Positions 30,101 through 36,779 of a stretch of 64,000 nt of DNA are shown here, one piece after another. This DNA comes from Mesostigma viride. Lineage: Eukaryota > Streptophyta > Mesostigmatophyceae > Mesostigmatales > Mesostigmataceae. The stretch's first letter is position 1; every line of letters starts with the position of its first letter. The stretch covers positions 551,501 through 615,500 of the forward strand of contig RPFO01000595.1 in the NCBI GenBank assembly GCA_009746045.1, given 5' to 3'. The notes beneath the pieces are model-generated. The model was not told the DNA's origin. It worked only from the letters and a program-made list of their open reading frames with translations, and did not search any database. The position numbers and the translations under genes are program-made.

Positions 30101-31207
30101 ACAACTGCAGGAGTACCTGGAGGATCCGTATCGTTTATATACACAAGCAATCCTGTAGTGGCTAGGCATCGGGAAGCAACTTGAGATTACCCGCCCTGCC
30201 GTTCACCCAATCAATTAGTATCATACTCAATAGTTGTTTTATACTACTGGTAGTGTAAAACAATCAAATAAAATTAGTTAATAAATAATTGTACATAAAT
30301 AATTGTTTTATACTACTGGTTGTAAGTAGCCAGTAACCATTCGTCCGTGTAACTGTCCTTGTTCTGGCTGGCATCGAGGGACAGATCAACCTGGCTGCGC
30401 TCTAATCGACCCGTTATTGTTACCTACTCAATCGTTCTCATTCTTATTCCGGCAGGCATCGAGGAGCAAGTCAAGCTGGCTGCACGCAACGTCACCGCCC
30501 TCCGACAGCTCAACGCCTGCGGCCGCAGCAGCATCGCGGGCTGCCCCGTCGCGAACATCGTTGACTACGCTGAACAGTGCAACTTCACCACTCGCGTCAA
30601 CGACCTCCTTGTGGCAGTCGGCGTGCCGCTGCCGCCGCCCCGGTCGCCATCCCCCCCACCCCCCCGCCCACCCCCACCGACCCAAAGCCCGCCTCCCAGC
30701 CCTCACCCGCCCTCCCCTAGCCCTCCCCCACCCCCGCCGAGGCTCTCACCCCCACCGTCTGCTTGCTCGATCGTCGATGCCCAGGTCCGGGCCATCGTGG
30801 AAGCTGCATCGACCACCACGGAATGTACCCCACCAAACTTCACGTTCGAGTCCGGGACGGCGTGCCCGGCTGCCTCATGCGCGAACAACGGGACTGACTG
30901 CCTGGCGCCCTGCCCCTGCCTTGCGAAGCAGCTGCAGCGGTTTGAGAACTCGGAGGACGACCTGCGCGTGCTGGCGGCGGCGGTCCCGTGCGGGCTGTCC
31001 TCGATCGGGGGATGCCCCATCACGACCTTTACCAGCTTCCTCGCCACATGCGAGCTGTCTGGCCAGTTTGGCGAGATAATCACCCGCGCGACCGGGTTGC
31101 TTCCGGCGCCACCGCCGCCGGATAGCAGCGCGGTCGTTTCGGCCCCGTCAACGTTTGCCGTCTACGTTTTTATTATGGTTGCGGCGTTGTTAGCGTTCTT
31201 GTTCTAG
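14880..31207 (+). CDS. Gene B: complete secreted modular Cys-rich / proline-rich protein, 10 exons
   Basis: Exons: 14880-15147, 16643-17098, 18165-18626, 20117-20560, 22174-22584, 23166-23609, 24529-24942, 25747-27104, 29091-29582, 30456-31207. With one missing C restored in exon 8 the CDS is 5502 nt, about 1833 residues. Order: signal peptide, ten Cys-rich modules separated by Pro-rich linkers, hydrophobic GPI-like tail. All nine introns are phase 1 and fall at the CPC motif inside the module. Exons fall into two acceptor classes, LREQV (2, 3, 4, 5, 7) and IEEQV (6, 8, 9, 10). I infer a surface or wall glycoprotein; no enzymatic motif was seen. The repeat exons invite alternative splicing, because any internal exon can be skipped in frame. 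Confidence 0.85.
15148..16642 (+). other. Gene B intron 1
   Basis: 1495 nt. It contains two copies of a repeat of about 68 nt (GGCTCAGTTCT, GACTATGACTCTTGTCTAGA) at 15680-15800, CTCTCTCCCT-type runs at 16370-16470, and the decoy acceptor at 16509. No other exon was seen. Confidence 0.6.
16509..16522 (+). other. Decoy exon start upstream of gene B exon 2
   Basis: CCCCAG|GC then CTC CAC GAA TAA: an LREQV-class acceptor copy with an in-frame stop at the fourth codon, 134 nt before the true exon start. Confidence 0.6.
16643..17098 (+). CDS. Gene B exon 2, LREQV class
   Basis: 456 nt, 152 codons, phase 1-1. It reads LREQVSLVSGNVTEL, CGRNTIAGCP and QCSFTT, then a linker with a PPPSTTPR repeat, then EQDCQDIDDAM through NTCKAPCPC. 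The acceptor lies in a C-rich tract (CACCTGCCCTCCCCCAG). Confidence 0.88.
17402..17812 (+). repeat. Minisatellite in gene B intron 2
   Basis: About nine tandem copies of a 40-46 nt unit built on GGGCGGGTGTTCATTGGGAA, CGGGGG and TGGAACAG. Variants alternate GATGGAACAGGTTGAT and GGTGGAACAGGACTTGAT. It lies in the intron 17099-18164 and has no coding value. Confidence 0.85.
18165..18626 (+). CDS. Gene B exon 3, LREQV class
   Basis: 462 nt, 154 codons, phase 1-1. It reads LREQVNLAAQNVSVL, CGRSALAGCP and PCNFTT. The linker is short and Ala/Val-containing rather than pure SP, then EVQCQDIDEAL through NGCKNPCPC at CCAT|GTGAGTGC. Confidence 0.87.
18627..20116 (+). other. Gene B intron 3
   Basis: 1490 nt. 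It contains three decayed copies of an exon end plus donor (near 18765, 18933 and 19000, the last GCCCTAGCCCATGTGAATG) and a decayed LREQV-class decoy acceptor region at about 19955-19985, homologous to the 16509 region. No extra exon. Confidence 0.55.
20117..20560 (+). CDS. Gene B exon 4, LREQV class
   Basis: 444 nt, 148 codons, phase 1-1. It reads LREQVNLVSQNVTQL, CGRNTIGGCP and QCNLTT (sequon NLT), then a PSPPPSTTPSPPPP linker, then EEQCEDIDDAL, FGEFEWDDQLCP and NNCRNPCPC. Upstream is a doubled acceptor context (CCCTCCACCTG repeated). Confidence 0.88.
20880..21010 (+). repeat. Minisatellite in gene B intron 4
   Basis: Four copies of a unit of about 30-37 nt, TGCCAGCTGCCTTGAGCAAA plus TACAGGATCGGAGG, in the intron 20561-22173. 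A second repeat in the same intron, at 21775-21920, is 2.5 copies of a 60-nt unit with AGTACATTCCGTGCTATAGT. Confidence 0.8.
22174..22584 (+). CDS. Gene B exon 5, LREQV class
   Basis: 411 nt, 137 codons, phase 1-1. It reads LREQLNTVSQNVTEL, CGRNAIAGCP and QCSFTT, with a short PPPPSSPPPPP linker, then EQQCEDLDDEM, FGQFNWDNSFCP and GSCSNPCPC. The donor is followed within about 75 nt by a long GGGA microsatellite. Confidence 0.87.
22658..22892 (+). repeat. (GGGA)n microsatellite in gene B intron 5
   Basis: About 235 nt of almost uninterrupted GGGA repeats (a few GGA slips), all purine on the + strand, beginning about 75 nt after the exon 5 donor. The many long ORFs across it are artefacts of the repeat. 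Confidence 0.95.
23048..23095 (+). other. Degenerate decoy exon start upstream of gene B exon 6
   Basis: The stretch GGTCCAGCGGACTGGGCCC then TAATTGACCC aligns with the common decoy (GTCCGGCTGGCTGCGCTC then TAATCGACCC). It starts about 115 nt before the true exon, and the acceptor AG is lost. Confidence 0.5.
23166..23609 (+). CDS. Gene B exon 6, IEEQV class
   Basis: 444 nt, 148 codons, phase 1-1. It reads IEEQVRLASLNVTSL, CGRNTIAGCP and PCNFTT, with a PSPPPSSTPRPPPS linker, then EEECEDLDDAL, FGEFEWDNQLCP and NNCRNPCPC. It matches the partial first exon of gene A. Confidence 0.88.
24529..24942 (+). CDS. Gene B exon 7, LREQV class
   Basis: 414 nt, 138 codons, the same length as gene A exon 518-931. 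It reads LREQVNQVSGNVTEL, CGRNTIAGCP and QCNMTT (sequon NMT), then a short linker, then EQECEDLDDEM, FGRFNWDDNFCP and GGCQDPCPC. The donor is CCAT|GTGAGAAC. Confidence 0.88.
25360..25492 (+). repeat. 44-nt tandem repeat in gene B intron 7
   Basis: Three copies of CAGTATTCTCACGTATGCCC followed by TTGTTCCTATTCTTATTGAGAAA. It lies upstream of the decoy and true acceptors of exon 8 and resembles their TTCTTATT pyrimidine context. Confidence 0.8.
25647..25681 (+). other. Decoy exon start upstream of gene B exon 8
   Basis: AAACAG|GC then LEEQVRLELP and in-frame TGA at 25679-25681, 100 nt before the true exon. The same AAACAGGCCTTGAGGAGCAA is found at the real acceptor. An older copy with no clear acceptor (FKEQVRLAVL, stop) begins at about 25563. 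Confidence 0.75.
25747..27104 (+). CDS. Gene B exon 8, IEEQV class with giant Ser-Pro linker, one base short
   Basis: It opens LEEQVRLASFNVTTL, CGRNSIAGCP and LCNFTT and ends AQECDDLDDAF through NNCRNPCPC. Between these is a linker of about 345 residues, including 15 copies of a 13-residue SSSPSPPPSSSPP unit. The length is 1358 nt, one short of a multiple of three. The frame changes near a 9-C run at about 26878-26886, where one more C would restore SPVSPPPPTTPPPP. It is either a homopolymer assembly error or a real frameshift. Confidence 0.8.
26061..26645 (+). repeat. 39-nt coding minisatellite in gene B exon 8
   Basis: Fifteen head-to-tail copies of a 39-nt unit encoding SSSPSPPPSSSPP (variants PSPSPP and PSLSPP). 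Copies differ mostly at third positions. It forms the bulk of the exon 8 linker, so copy number sets linker length. Confidence 0.9.
27105..29090 (+). other. Gene B intron 8
   Basis: 1986 nt. It contains an exon-end copy near 27250-27285 (GTGGGTCAACAACTCAGGAA, CCCATGCGAG), a GGGT run at 28480-28502, and three to four decoy exon starts (28086 decayed, 28221, 28856, 28999) before exon 9. No other exon. Confidence 0.6.
28999..29033 (+). other. Decoy exon start upstream of gene B exon 9
   Basis: GATAG|GC then IEDQVCLTAL and in-frame TAG at 29031-29033, 92 nt before the true exon. Two further copies with intact CAG start at 28856 (IKDQVCLTAL, open to 28995) and 28221 (IEQRFRLAV, open to 28597). 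Confidence 0.7.
29091..29582 (+). CDS. Gene B exon 9, IEEQV class
   Basis: 492 nt, 164 codons, phase 1-1. It reads VEEQVRLASLDETTL; the usual NVT sequon is lost (LDET). It continues CNRLTIGGCP, QCNFTA, a SPPPSSTPLPPPP linker, EQECDDLDNAL, FGRFDWDDQLCP and NDCRDPCPC. It is closest to gene A exon 2680-3179, and a tandem array of decoy donors follows. Confidence 0.87.
29583..29800 (+). repeat. Tandem array of donor copies after gene B exon 9
   Basis: After the true donor (GT at 29583) come three copies of the exon's last 25-30 nt plus donor: CCAT|GTGAGC at 29648, CCAT|GTGAGT at 29716 and CCAT|GTGAGT at 29784. Spacing is 65, 68 and 68 nt. Each is preceded by CTGCACGGAMCCC, a copy of the real CTGCAGGGACCCC. 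A related copy follows gene A exon 2680-3179, with its donor at about 3251. Confidence 0.8.
30371..30405 (+). other. Decoy exon start upstream of gene B exon 10
   Basis: IEGQINLAAL then TAA, 85 nt before the true exon. The acceptor has decayed from GGCAG to GGCTG, so this copy should not splice. Confidence 0.6.
30456..31207 (+). CDS. Gene B last exon with intronless terminal module and hydrophobic tail
   Basis: The acceptor is TTCCGGCAG|GC. It reads IEEQVKLAARNVTAL and CGRSSIAGCP, a Pro linker, then a diverged whole module (CSIVDAQVRAI, CPAASC, CLAPCPC, KQLQRF, CGLSSIGGCPI). A hydrophobic tail ends LLAFLF. Stop TAG is at 31205-31207. It is closely similar to the last exon of gene A, including the uninterrupted final module. 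Confidence 0.87.
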
Positions 31208-31450
31208 GAACGTTTTGCGTTGGTGTGGTGTTTGTGTATATAAGGTCAAGTTTAGAGAAGGTCAAGGTGATTTATGGCCTATTGCTTTTATATAGCAATA
31301 GTGTTACACATGACCTCCCACTGTAGTAGCTTGTGTGCGTGTGCTGAACGTAAACTTTGTCAATTTGGTGTTATTAATGTGCTACACTAGTTCGTATCTT
31401 ATATTCCCTAATGAACTCTTATCTTGTCAATGAATTGATCATCTTATTTA
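31208..31450 (+). other. 3' flank of gene B
   Basis: Likely 3' UTR and spacer, AT-rich, with no clear TGTAA signal near the stop. LINE sequence starts at about 31450. Confidence 0.3.
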
Positions 31451-32349
31451 GCTGTGATTGTGTTACGCACCAGTCACGTGCCCACTTTGCTAGCATAGCT
31501 GGCCGTGCATCTGGCCTGGTGATTAAGAATTAGGAAGGTGAAGGGGGGCCGGCCAGCTCTAGGATTTTGCTAGCTGACATCCTCATCCATGCCGACAACA
31601 TCACGCTGATTGAGACGTCGGCATCTGCCCAGCTCTGGCTGGACTGCATGGCCTTTAAGGCACGCGCGGTGTGCTTAGAAGTTAGCCCCAAGACCGAGGA
31701 CATGGCCTTGGGTCTGGCGGAGGCCCCCCCCACGCTCCGCCTCCTGCATGGACGACACGTACCGAGTTGCACTAACCCGACTGCTGCAAACTGCTGGGCA
31801 GCTGGCTCCCCACTCTCAGGAGGACGACATTCATGAAGGGTCGGCATGGTGTGGGGCCAAATCCTCGAGCGCCGAGGCTGGTGGAGCGACCCCACCGTGC
31901 CCGGGATCGTCAAACGCGACCTCTTCAATGTCGTGATTCTGACGGTCCTCACCTACTGCGCGGACTGAGGCGTTGACGTACGACGCCGGCGCAGCTCGAC
32001 GGCGCCGTCACCAGAGATACTCCGTCGGGCACTCAACATCCGCATACAGTTTGCATATTAGCAATAAAGAGCTAGCTGTACGCTGATTTACCTTTTGCAT
32101 GTATCTCATGCAGTCATGTGTACATTAATCAATTAATGTATCTCATGTGCTTAGGCACAGGCCGGCGCCTGTAGGCCTTGCCGGGCACCTAGGCTGCACA
32201 GATCAGGCCAGATACCTCAGATAGACTAGCTGGCTCCAAGCTTGTGCACGGCGGCGCAGTCCGGGCGCTATGTCATGTGGCAGCCCCCTGGCCACGCACG
32301 GCCCGGTTGCCCCCGCTGGACCTTCCGTGACAGGCTAGGCCTAGACATG
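31450..32349 (+). pseudogene. LINE reverse transcriptase fragment, 3' half
   Basis: Matches 40640-41470 of the better-preserved copy: LADILIHADNITLIE (in place of LADLIYADDITLIE), SAQLWLDCMAFKARAVCLEV and SPKTEDMALGLAEAPPTLRL. Further stretches run to the HLxRTD / TWRAPG region near 32340. The catalytic YADD is changed to HADN and there are frameshifts, so it is inactive. Confidence 0.75.
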
Positions 32350-32645
32350 ATTCGGCTGAGCACCGCCGCCAAGCAACTCCGCTTCTACGCCGCCGTTGGA
32401 CCTGACCAGCTCCCCGCCCCGGTGATTAAGCTGACGGCGCTCACGGGGTTCCTGCTTGACGTCTGCAACCGGATCCTGCTTGCCGACATGCCGCAGATTC
32501 CTGAGTGGCAGCACAGCTACCGCATTATGCTGTACAAAAACAAAGGTTCCCCTGACAACCCCCCCAACTATCGAGGAGTCTGCATCCAGAGCGCCGCACT
32601 CAAGTTGTTCATGCGCATGATCCTCAACGGAGGCCCTGGCCCTCG
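32350..32645 (+). pseudogene. LINE reverse transcriptase fragment, 5' part
   Basis: AAKQLRFYAAVGPDQLPAPV, TGFLLDVCNRILLADMPQIP, EWQHSYRIMLYKNKGSPDN, then NYRGVCIQSAALKLFMRMIL. It lies downstream of the 3' half of the same domain, so the copy is rearranged. It lacks the two 4-nt insertions present at 40065 and 40140, and is cut off at about 32645 by the hairpin-rich element. Confidence 0.75.
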
Positions 32646-32669
32646 GCATGGCAGCACTCTGGTACCTGG

Positions 32670-33230
32670 CCCCGGTGAATCTAGGGTGAATTCCTGGTGA
32701 AAAATTTTCAGGAGTGAAAAATTTTTCACCAGGAATTCACCCACTTTTCAGCCTAGATTCACCGGGGTCTACAAAACAGGGTGAATATAGCCTCACTTTT
32801 ATTCACCCTGTTTTCACAGTGGATATCAAGTGAATATGGATGAAAAACTTTTTTTACCCTTTTTTTACCCCTGAATCTGCCATTGACTAGTGGGTGAATG
32901 TTCGGACGGCAACTGCGTCGGCAACTTGGGCAAATCTTGCATGAATCTAGGGTAAAAAATGGGCGAATGTAGGATGAATGTTCGGACGGCGTCGGAGTTG
33001 GCAACTTGGGCAAATGTTGCATGAATCTAGGGTTAAAAATGGGCGAATGTAGGGCGAATGTCCGGACGGCGTCGGAGTCGGCAACTTGGGCAAATGTTGC
33101 ATGAATCTAGGGTAAAAAATGGGCGAATGTAGGGTGGATAAATCCACCGTTGCCCTGCATGCTCGGATCTCAATGGATTCACCCTTGATTCACCCTAATT
33201 TCACCCTTCATTGACTATTGAAATTAGGAT
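32670..33230. repeat. Hairpin-rich repeat element inserted in LINE sequence
   Basis: A compound palindrome: 16-bp outer arms (32670-32685 / 32752-32767) and 23-bp perfect inner arms (32686-32708 / 32718-32740) around a 9-nt loop. A second hairpin follows with 15-bp arms (32773-32787 / 32800-32814), then three tandem copies of a unit of about 79 nt (32896-33132; GTTCGGACGGC, GGCAACTTGGGCAAAT, GCATGAATCTAGGGT). A last small inverted repeat (CTAATTTC / GAAATTAG) lies near 33200-33230. The motif GTGAAT / ATTCAC recurs throughout. Confidence 0.75.
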
Positions 33231-33538
33231 GAAACATGCACCATTCTTGCATCAATCACGGGATTAAATGTTTCGTTTATTTCACTCAACATATCAGCAT
33301 ATACCGAGCGAACATTAAAGGTGACAAAGTTATTTACATCTGGAGCCCGCACGTTTGCGAAAAAGAAAAAGAAACACAGCCATGGATCCGCGCATCCTTC
33401 ATGACAAGCTAAGTTGGCGACATGGCTAGCATCAAAGGAGAAGGCACTAAACCTTATCAAAGAGACAAACCATGCATTCGTCGATGGCAATCACCATGTC
33501 TCATTGATAGATCTAGATACAGCAATCGTCATCTGACA

Positions 33539-34350
33539 TCACTTCTTGGCCTTGGCACTGGGCTTTTTGGCTGCCACCTTGGTACGGCTCTTAAACCCAG
33601 CGTATGTTACAACAGGAGGGATGTCGACGTCCTCGACCTCCTCCTCCATGCTGGCTGCCCGCGTCTCTGTCACCTGCAGTCAGTCATGTTGCAAGGCGGC
33701 GATGCGGGGTGATGCCAGCAGTGACATGCTCAAAGCATACGTAAGCCATTTCTAACAATCGCACGTGCCACAAGAAAAGTGCTGGCAGGGAAGGGACAGG
33801 GGCGGATAATTTCGAAATGAGAATTCATGCCAGTTTGTCCGCTGACGCGCACATACCTTGGCGTTGCCCGCCCGGCCGGCTTGCTTGCGCGGCGCCGTCC
33901 TGCCGGTGGCTTCGTCCTCGTCAGCGTCCGCCCCCTGCAGGGCATTCACGCACAACACAGCAATTGGTAGTACAGTTTTGTAGGCTTGAGGGCGCGGCGA
34001 ACACGCCAACGAACCCTGGCAGGCAGGCATAAAAAAGCAACACATCACGGCAGGCCAGTTTTACTACTGACGCGCACGCGTACGCAGATACCTTGGCGTT
34101 GCCCGCCCGGCCGGCTTGCTTGCGCGGCGCCGTCCTGCCGGTGGCTTCCTCCTCGTCAGCGTCCGCCCCCTGCAGGGCATTCACGCACAACACAGCAATT
34201 GGTAGTACAGTTTTGTAGGCTTGAGGGCACGGCGAACACGCCAACGAACCCTGGCAGGCAGGCATAAAAAAGCAACACATCACAGCAGGCCAGTTTGACT
34301 ACTGACGCGCACGTGTACGCAGATACCTTGGCGTTGCCCGCCTGGCCGGC
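33539..34350 (-). CDS. 3' part of an unidentified gene with tandemly duplicated exon, truncated
   Basis: Last exon 33673-33539 follows an acceptor GACTGCAG|GTG and reads VTETRAASMEEEVEDVDIPP, then VVTYAGFKSRTKVAAKKPSA, KAKK, stop. Upstream, 33934-33857 and 34169-34092 are two copies of a 78-nt phase-0 exon (GADADEDEATGR, TAPRKQAGRAGNAK) between CTGCAG and GTATGT/GTATCT. A third copy at 34327-34350 is cut off where LINE sequence starts. An acidic patch and Lys/Ala-rich tail suggest a nuclear or nucleic-acid-binding protein, but I do not recognise it. Upstream exons are missing, so it is probably a relic, or continues beyond the insertion. Confidence 0.45.
33857..34350 (-). repeat. 235-nt tandem duplication carrying an exon
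   Basis: Two full copies and a 24-nt start of a third. Each holds the 78-nt exon plus about 157 nt of intron with CGAACCCTGGCAGGCAGGCA, TAAAAAAGCAACACATCAC and the next acceptor. Copies are about 95 percent alike by eye. Confidence 0.8.
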
Positions 34351-35560
34351 TATGCATATCACATAAGGGCTAAGCTAAGGCTAATATGGCTGGTTGTGTA
34401 CTGTGCGTTAGCGGTGCACGTGACTAGGTATGGTGGCACGGCTACTAAGTGTCTAGGCAAACATTCTTTAGGCATGGCTGCCATGATGGCAGTGACTACC
34501 AATGATTCAAGCTAGGGCTATTTCTGGCTCGGCCGCAGGGGCCCCGCAGGGGCCCCGCAGGGGGCGTCCACATCTTGTGGTTGATCATCGATCAGGTCGG
34601 TCCCTGCCCCGCCAGTACACCTTGGGCATCTGGGGATCCTGCTTGTGGCGGAGGTATTCCGGCCACAGGTCGCGTCGCTGCTGCTGCTGAGCGGGGGTCA
34701 GGTCGTTGTCCAGCGTCCAGCCAGGTGAGGTCGTGCAATAACTGCAATTCCAGTCTTGCGACGAGAAAGGAACCGCTGCTTGGGCCTAGCAGGGGAGGGG
34801 AAGGTGAGCAGGACTGGTGGGGGGGCCCGGCCCCCCCGGCCGGCCGCCGGCGGCCGGCGGCCTTGTCCCGTGAGTGGGAAAGGCGGTGGCACCTGCGCAG
34901 TTCTACCTCACCTACTACCACTGGCCCATGAGGCCGGTAAGAAGCTGGTCCTTGAGCTCGTCGGCAAGGATAGTTGACGTCTCACCTGGCTTCTCGGGCC
35001 CGTGAAACGCCGCAGCTGACCACGCGGCACTCGGACGAGCGCGGTCGGTGGCCTCCCGTTGTTTTGCTTGGCGAAGGTTTTCAAGCTCCTCGAGTTTCGT
35101 AGCGATGGCGTCAGTGGTCGATTGAGGCGGTCGCTGACCGCAGCAGGTCCGCGTAGGAGTGCGGCGAGAGGCTCATCATCTGCCGCGGCCGGGTGGGCTG
35201 GGCTGCGATGGTGGCCGTCTTGCCCAGCCATGACGACAACTTCAACCAAGCCATGCAAGGAGTGGGCGCCGCCTGTTGCTCCAAGAATTATCGGTAGAAC
35301 GTACCAGCACCTGGTCACTCTCTGCACCTGCATGCAGAATTGAACGACGACGACATGTACCAACTCGCAACTGAGGCAGAGGCGCCCAATGATGCGGAGC
35401 GGCGGCACCGGCCAGCAGCCGGGGCTCTGCTGCTTCTGCTGCTGCTGCGGCGGCGGCGGCGGCCGCGCCACGCTTACCAAGCTTATAGTAGGACGATATC
35501 CGCGCAGCTAGTGCTCGAGGAGCACGTGACCTGGGCGCTGGCGAATATTAATTAAGCTCG
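34351..35560 (-). mobile_element. LINE ORF1 remnant
   Basis: Closely follows the minus-strand element at 9000-10000: shared GCGGTGCACGTGACTAGGTA, CTTGTGGTTGATC, the LTPAQQQQRRDLWPEYL codons near 34650 and GTTGACGTCTCACCTGGCTTCT. ORFs are short and broken. A GGCCGGCCGCCGGCGGCC-rich block at 34826-34860 is inserted relative to the other copy. Confidence 0.6.
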
Positions 35561-35569
35561 CTGGCCCCG

Positions 35570-36505
35570 TTGGACGCAATCGCCAAGATGCGGTGGAGAC
35601 GTCTCGATTGCCGAGACCAAGGTCGCCAACAAATTGCAGCCTTTGTTTACCACCGCTGCCAGGAGAAATCAGCCGTGCTCGCGGGCCACCGAGAGCAGCA
35701 AATCCACCCGGCTCGCCGTCGCCTGCAACAGCTGGTCGAGAGCAAGGTGGTGCAGGACCTCGAGGAGCTAGACGCGGCGGCTAAGCAGACTGCTAAGCAG
35801 ATTCATTGAGGCCCTGGCCTCAGTACAGGCTCCTGGGATTGCTGCTGACAGACGGCCACTGTGCATGACCATCGCCGCCCCTATTCCGCTGGGCGAGCGG
35901 AGGAGGCCCGGGCCCCCGCCCGGCCCCGTGCAAGCCTGGGCCGACCAGGCTGCTCAAGTGTGTCCCAAGCGGCCTCAAACACCGGCCGACACCATCGCGG
36001 CCACCAAGCTCCAGGAGCTGGATACCCGCCAGCGCAAGGAGCTTGCCATGCACTGAGCGCGACCGGCTCAGCTCTGGGTGATTCCACGTCGCTTCCCAGT
36101 TCCCCGGCCATGGACCCTGCCTGGGGAGATTGCCGAGAGTCTTGACGCTAAGGCGGCCCCGCCGTGGGCCCGTTGGGCCCATCCCTGCCGACAAATCATT
36201 GGTCAGTAGTCACTGCCGCCATGCATGGCAGCCATGCCTAATAATGTTTGCCTAGTAGCCGTGCCATACCTAGTCACGTGCACCGCTAACGCACGGTACA
36301 CAACCAGCCTTATAGCTTAGTAGCCCTTGTACCGCCAGCCATGCTACGTCCTATCCGATTGCAGCTGTGGCATGCCTCTGGCATGATCAGGAGAATGGGG
36401 CGGCCGGTCTCTGCCCTTTCTTCCTGTTGTGCACACATACTCCGGTGCTCCGTGACTCCCCAACGGGAGCACGAGTTTATAATTAATTTATTAACTAATG
36501 CTAGG
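35570..36505 (+). mobile_element. LINE ORF1 remnant with hairpin-2 3' end
   Basis: Plus-strand copy facing away from the previous one. The stretch DTIAATKLQELDTRQRKELA (about 35975-36050) matches TTAITTKLQELEDTRREAAD of the 10972 copy. The 3' part repeats ACCTAGTCACGTGCACCGCT and ends with the hairpin at 36445-36472 and an AT tail. No reverse transcriptase. Confidence 0.55.
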
Positions 36506-36509
36506 TCCT

Positions 36510-36779
36510 GGCTATGATTGGCTTACTTGCCCACGCTCCTTGTTATGATATGAAGTGAGACAACTATATGCTCACACAGGTCTCATTGGACCCACAGAAC
36601 TTGCCGGATCGTCTATCGTGTCCGATTGCTGCTGTGGCATGCCTCATGCAGACTGGCATGAAGGAGAAAGGGGGGATCTGCCCTTTCTTCCTGTCGTGCA
36701 TATACAACAGGGATTAAAAGCACTCCTGTGCTTCGTGACTCCCCATGCAACGGGAGCACGAGTTTAATTAATTAATTAA
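36510..36779 (+). mobile_element. LINE 3' end (hairpin-2 type)
   Basis: A second 3' UTR copy placed tandem to the previous element: CTGTGGCATGCCTC, TGCCCTTTCTTCCTG, AGGGATTAAAAGCACT, then the imperfect hairpin at 36728-36759 and TTAATTAATTAATTAA. Confidence 0.6.

Noticed and set aside
1..31207. Calling genes A and B pherophorins
   Set aside because: Poly-Pro linkers and extracellular nature fit, but the Cys pattern (CPC centre, CGR.TI.GCP, QCNFT) does not match the pherophorin domain as I know it.
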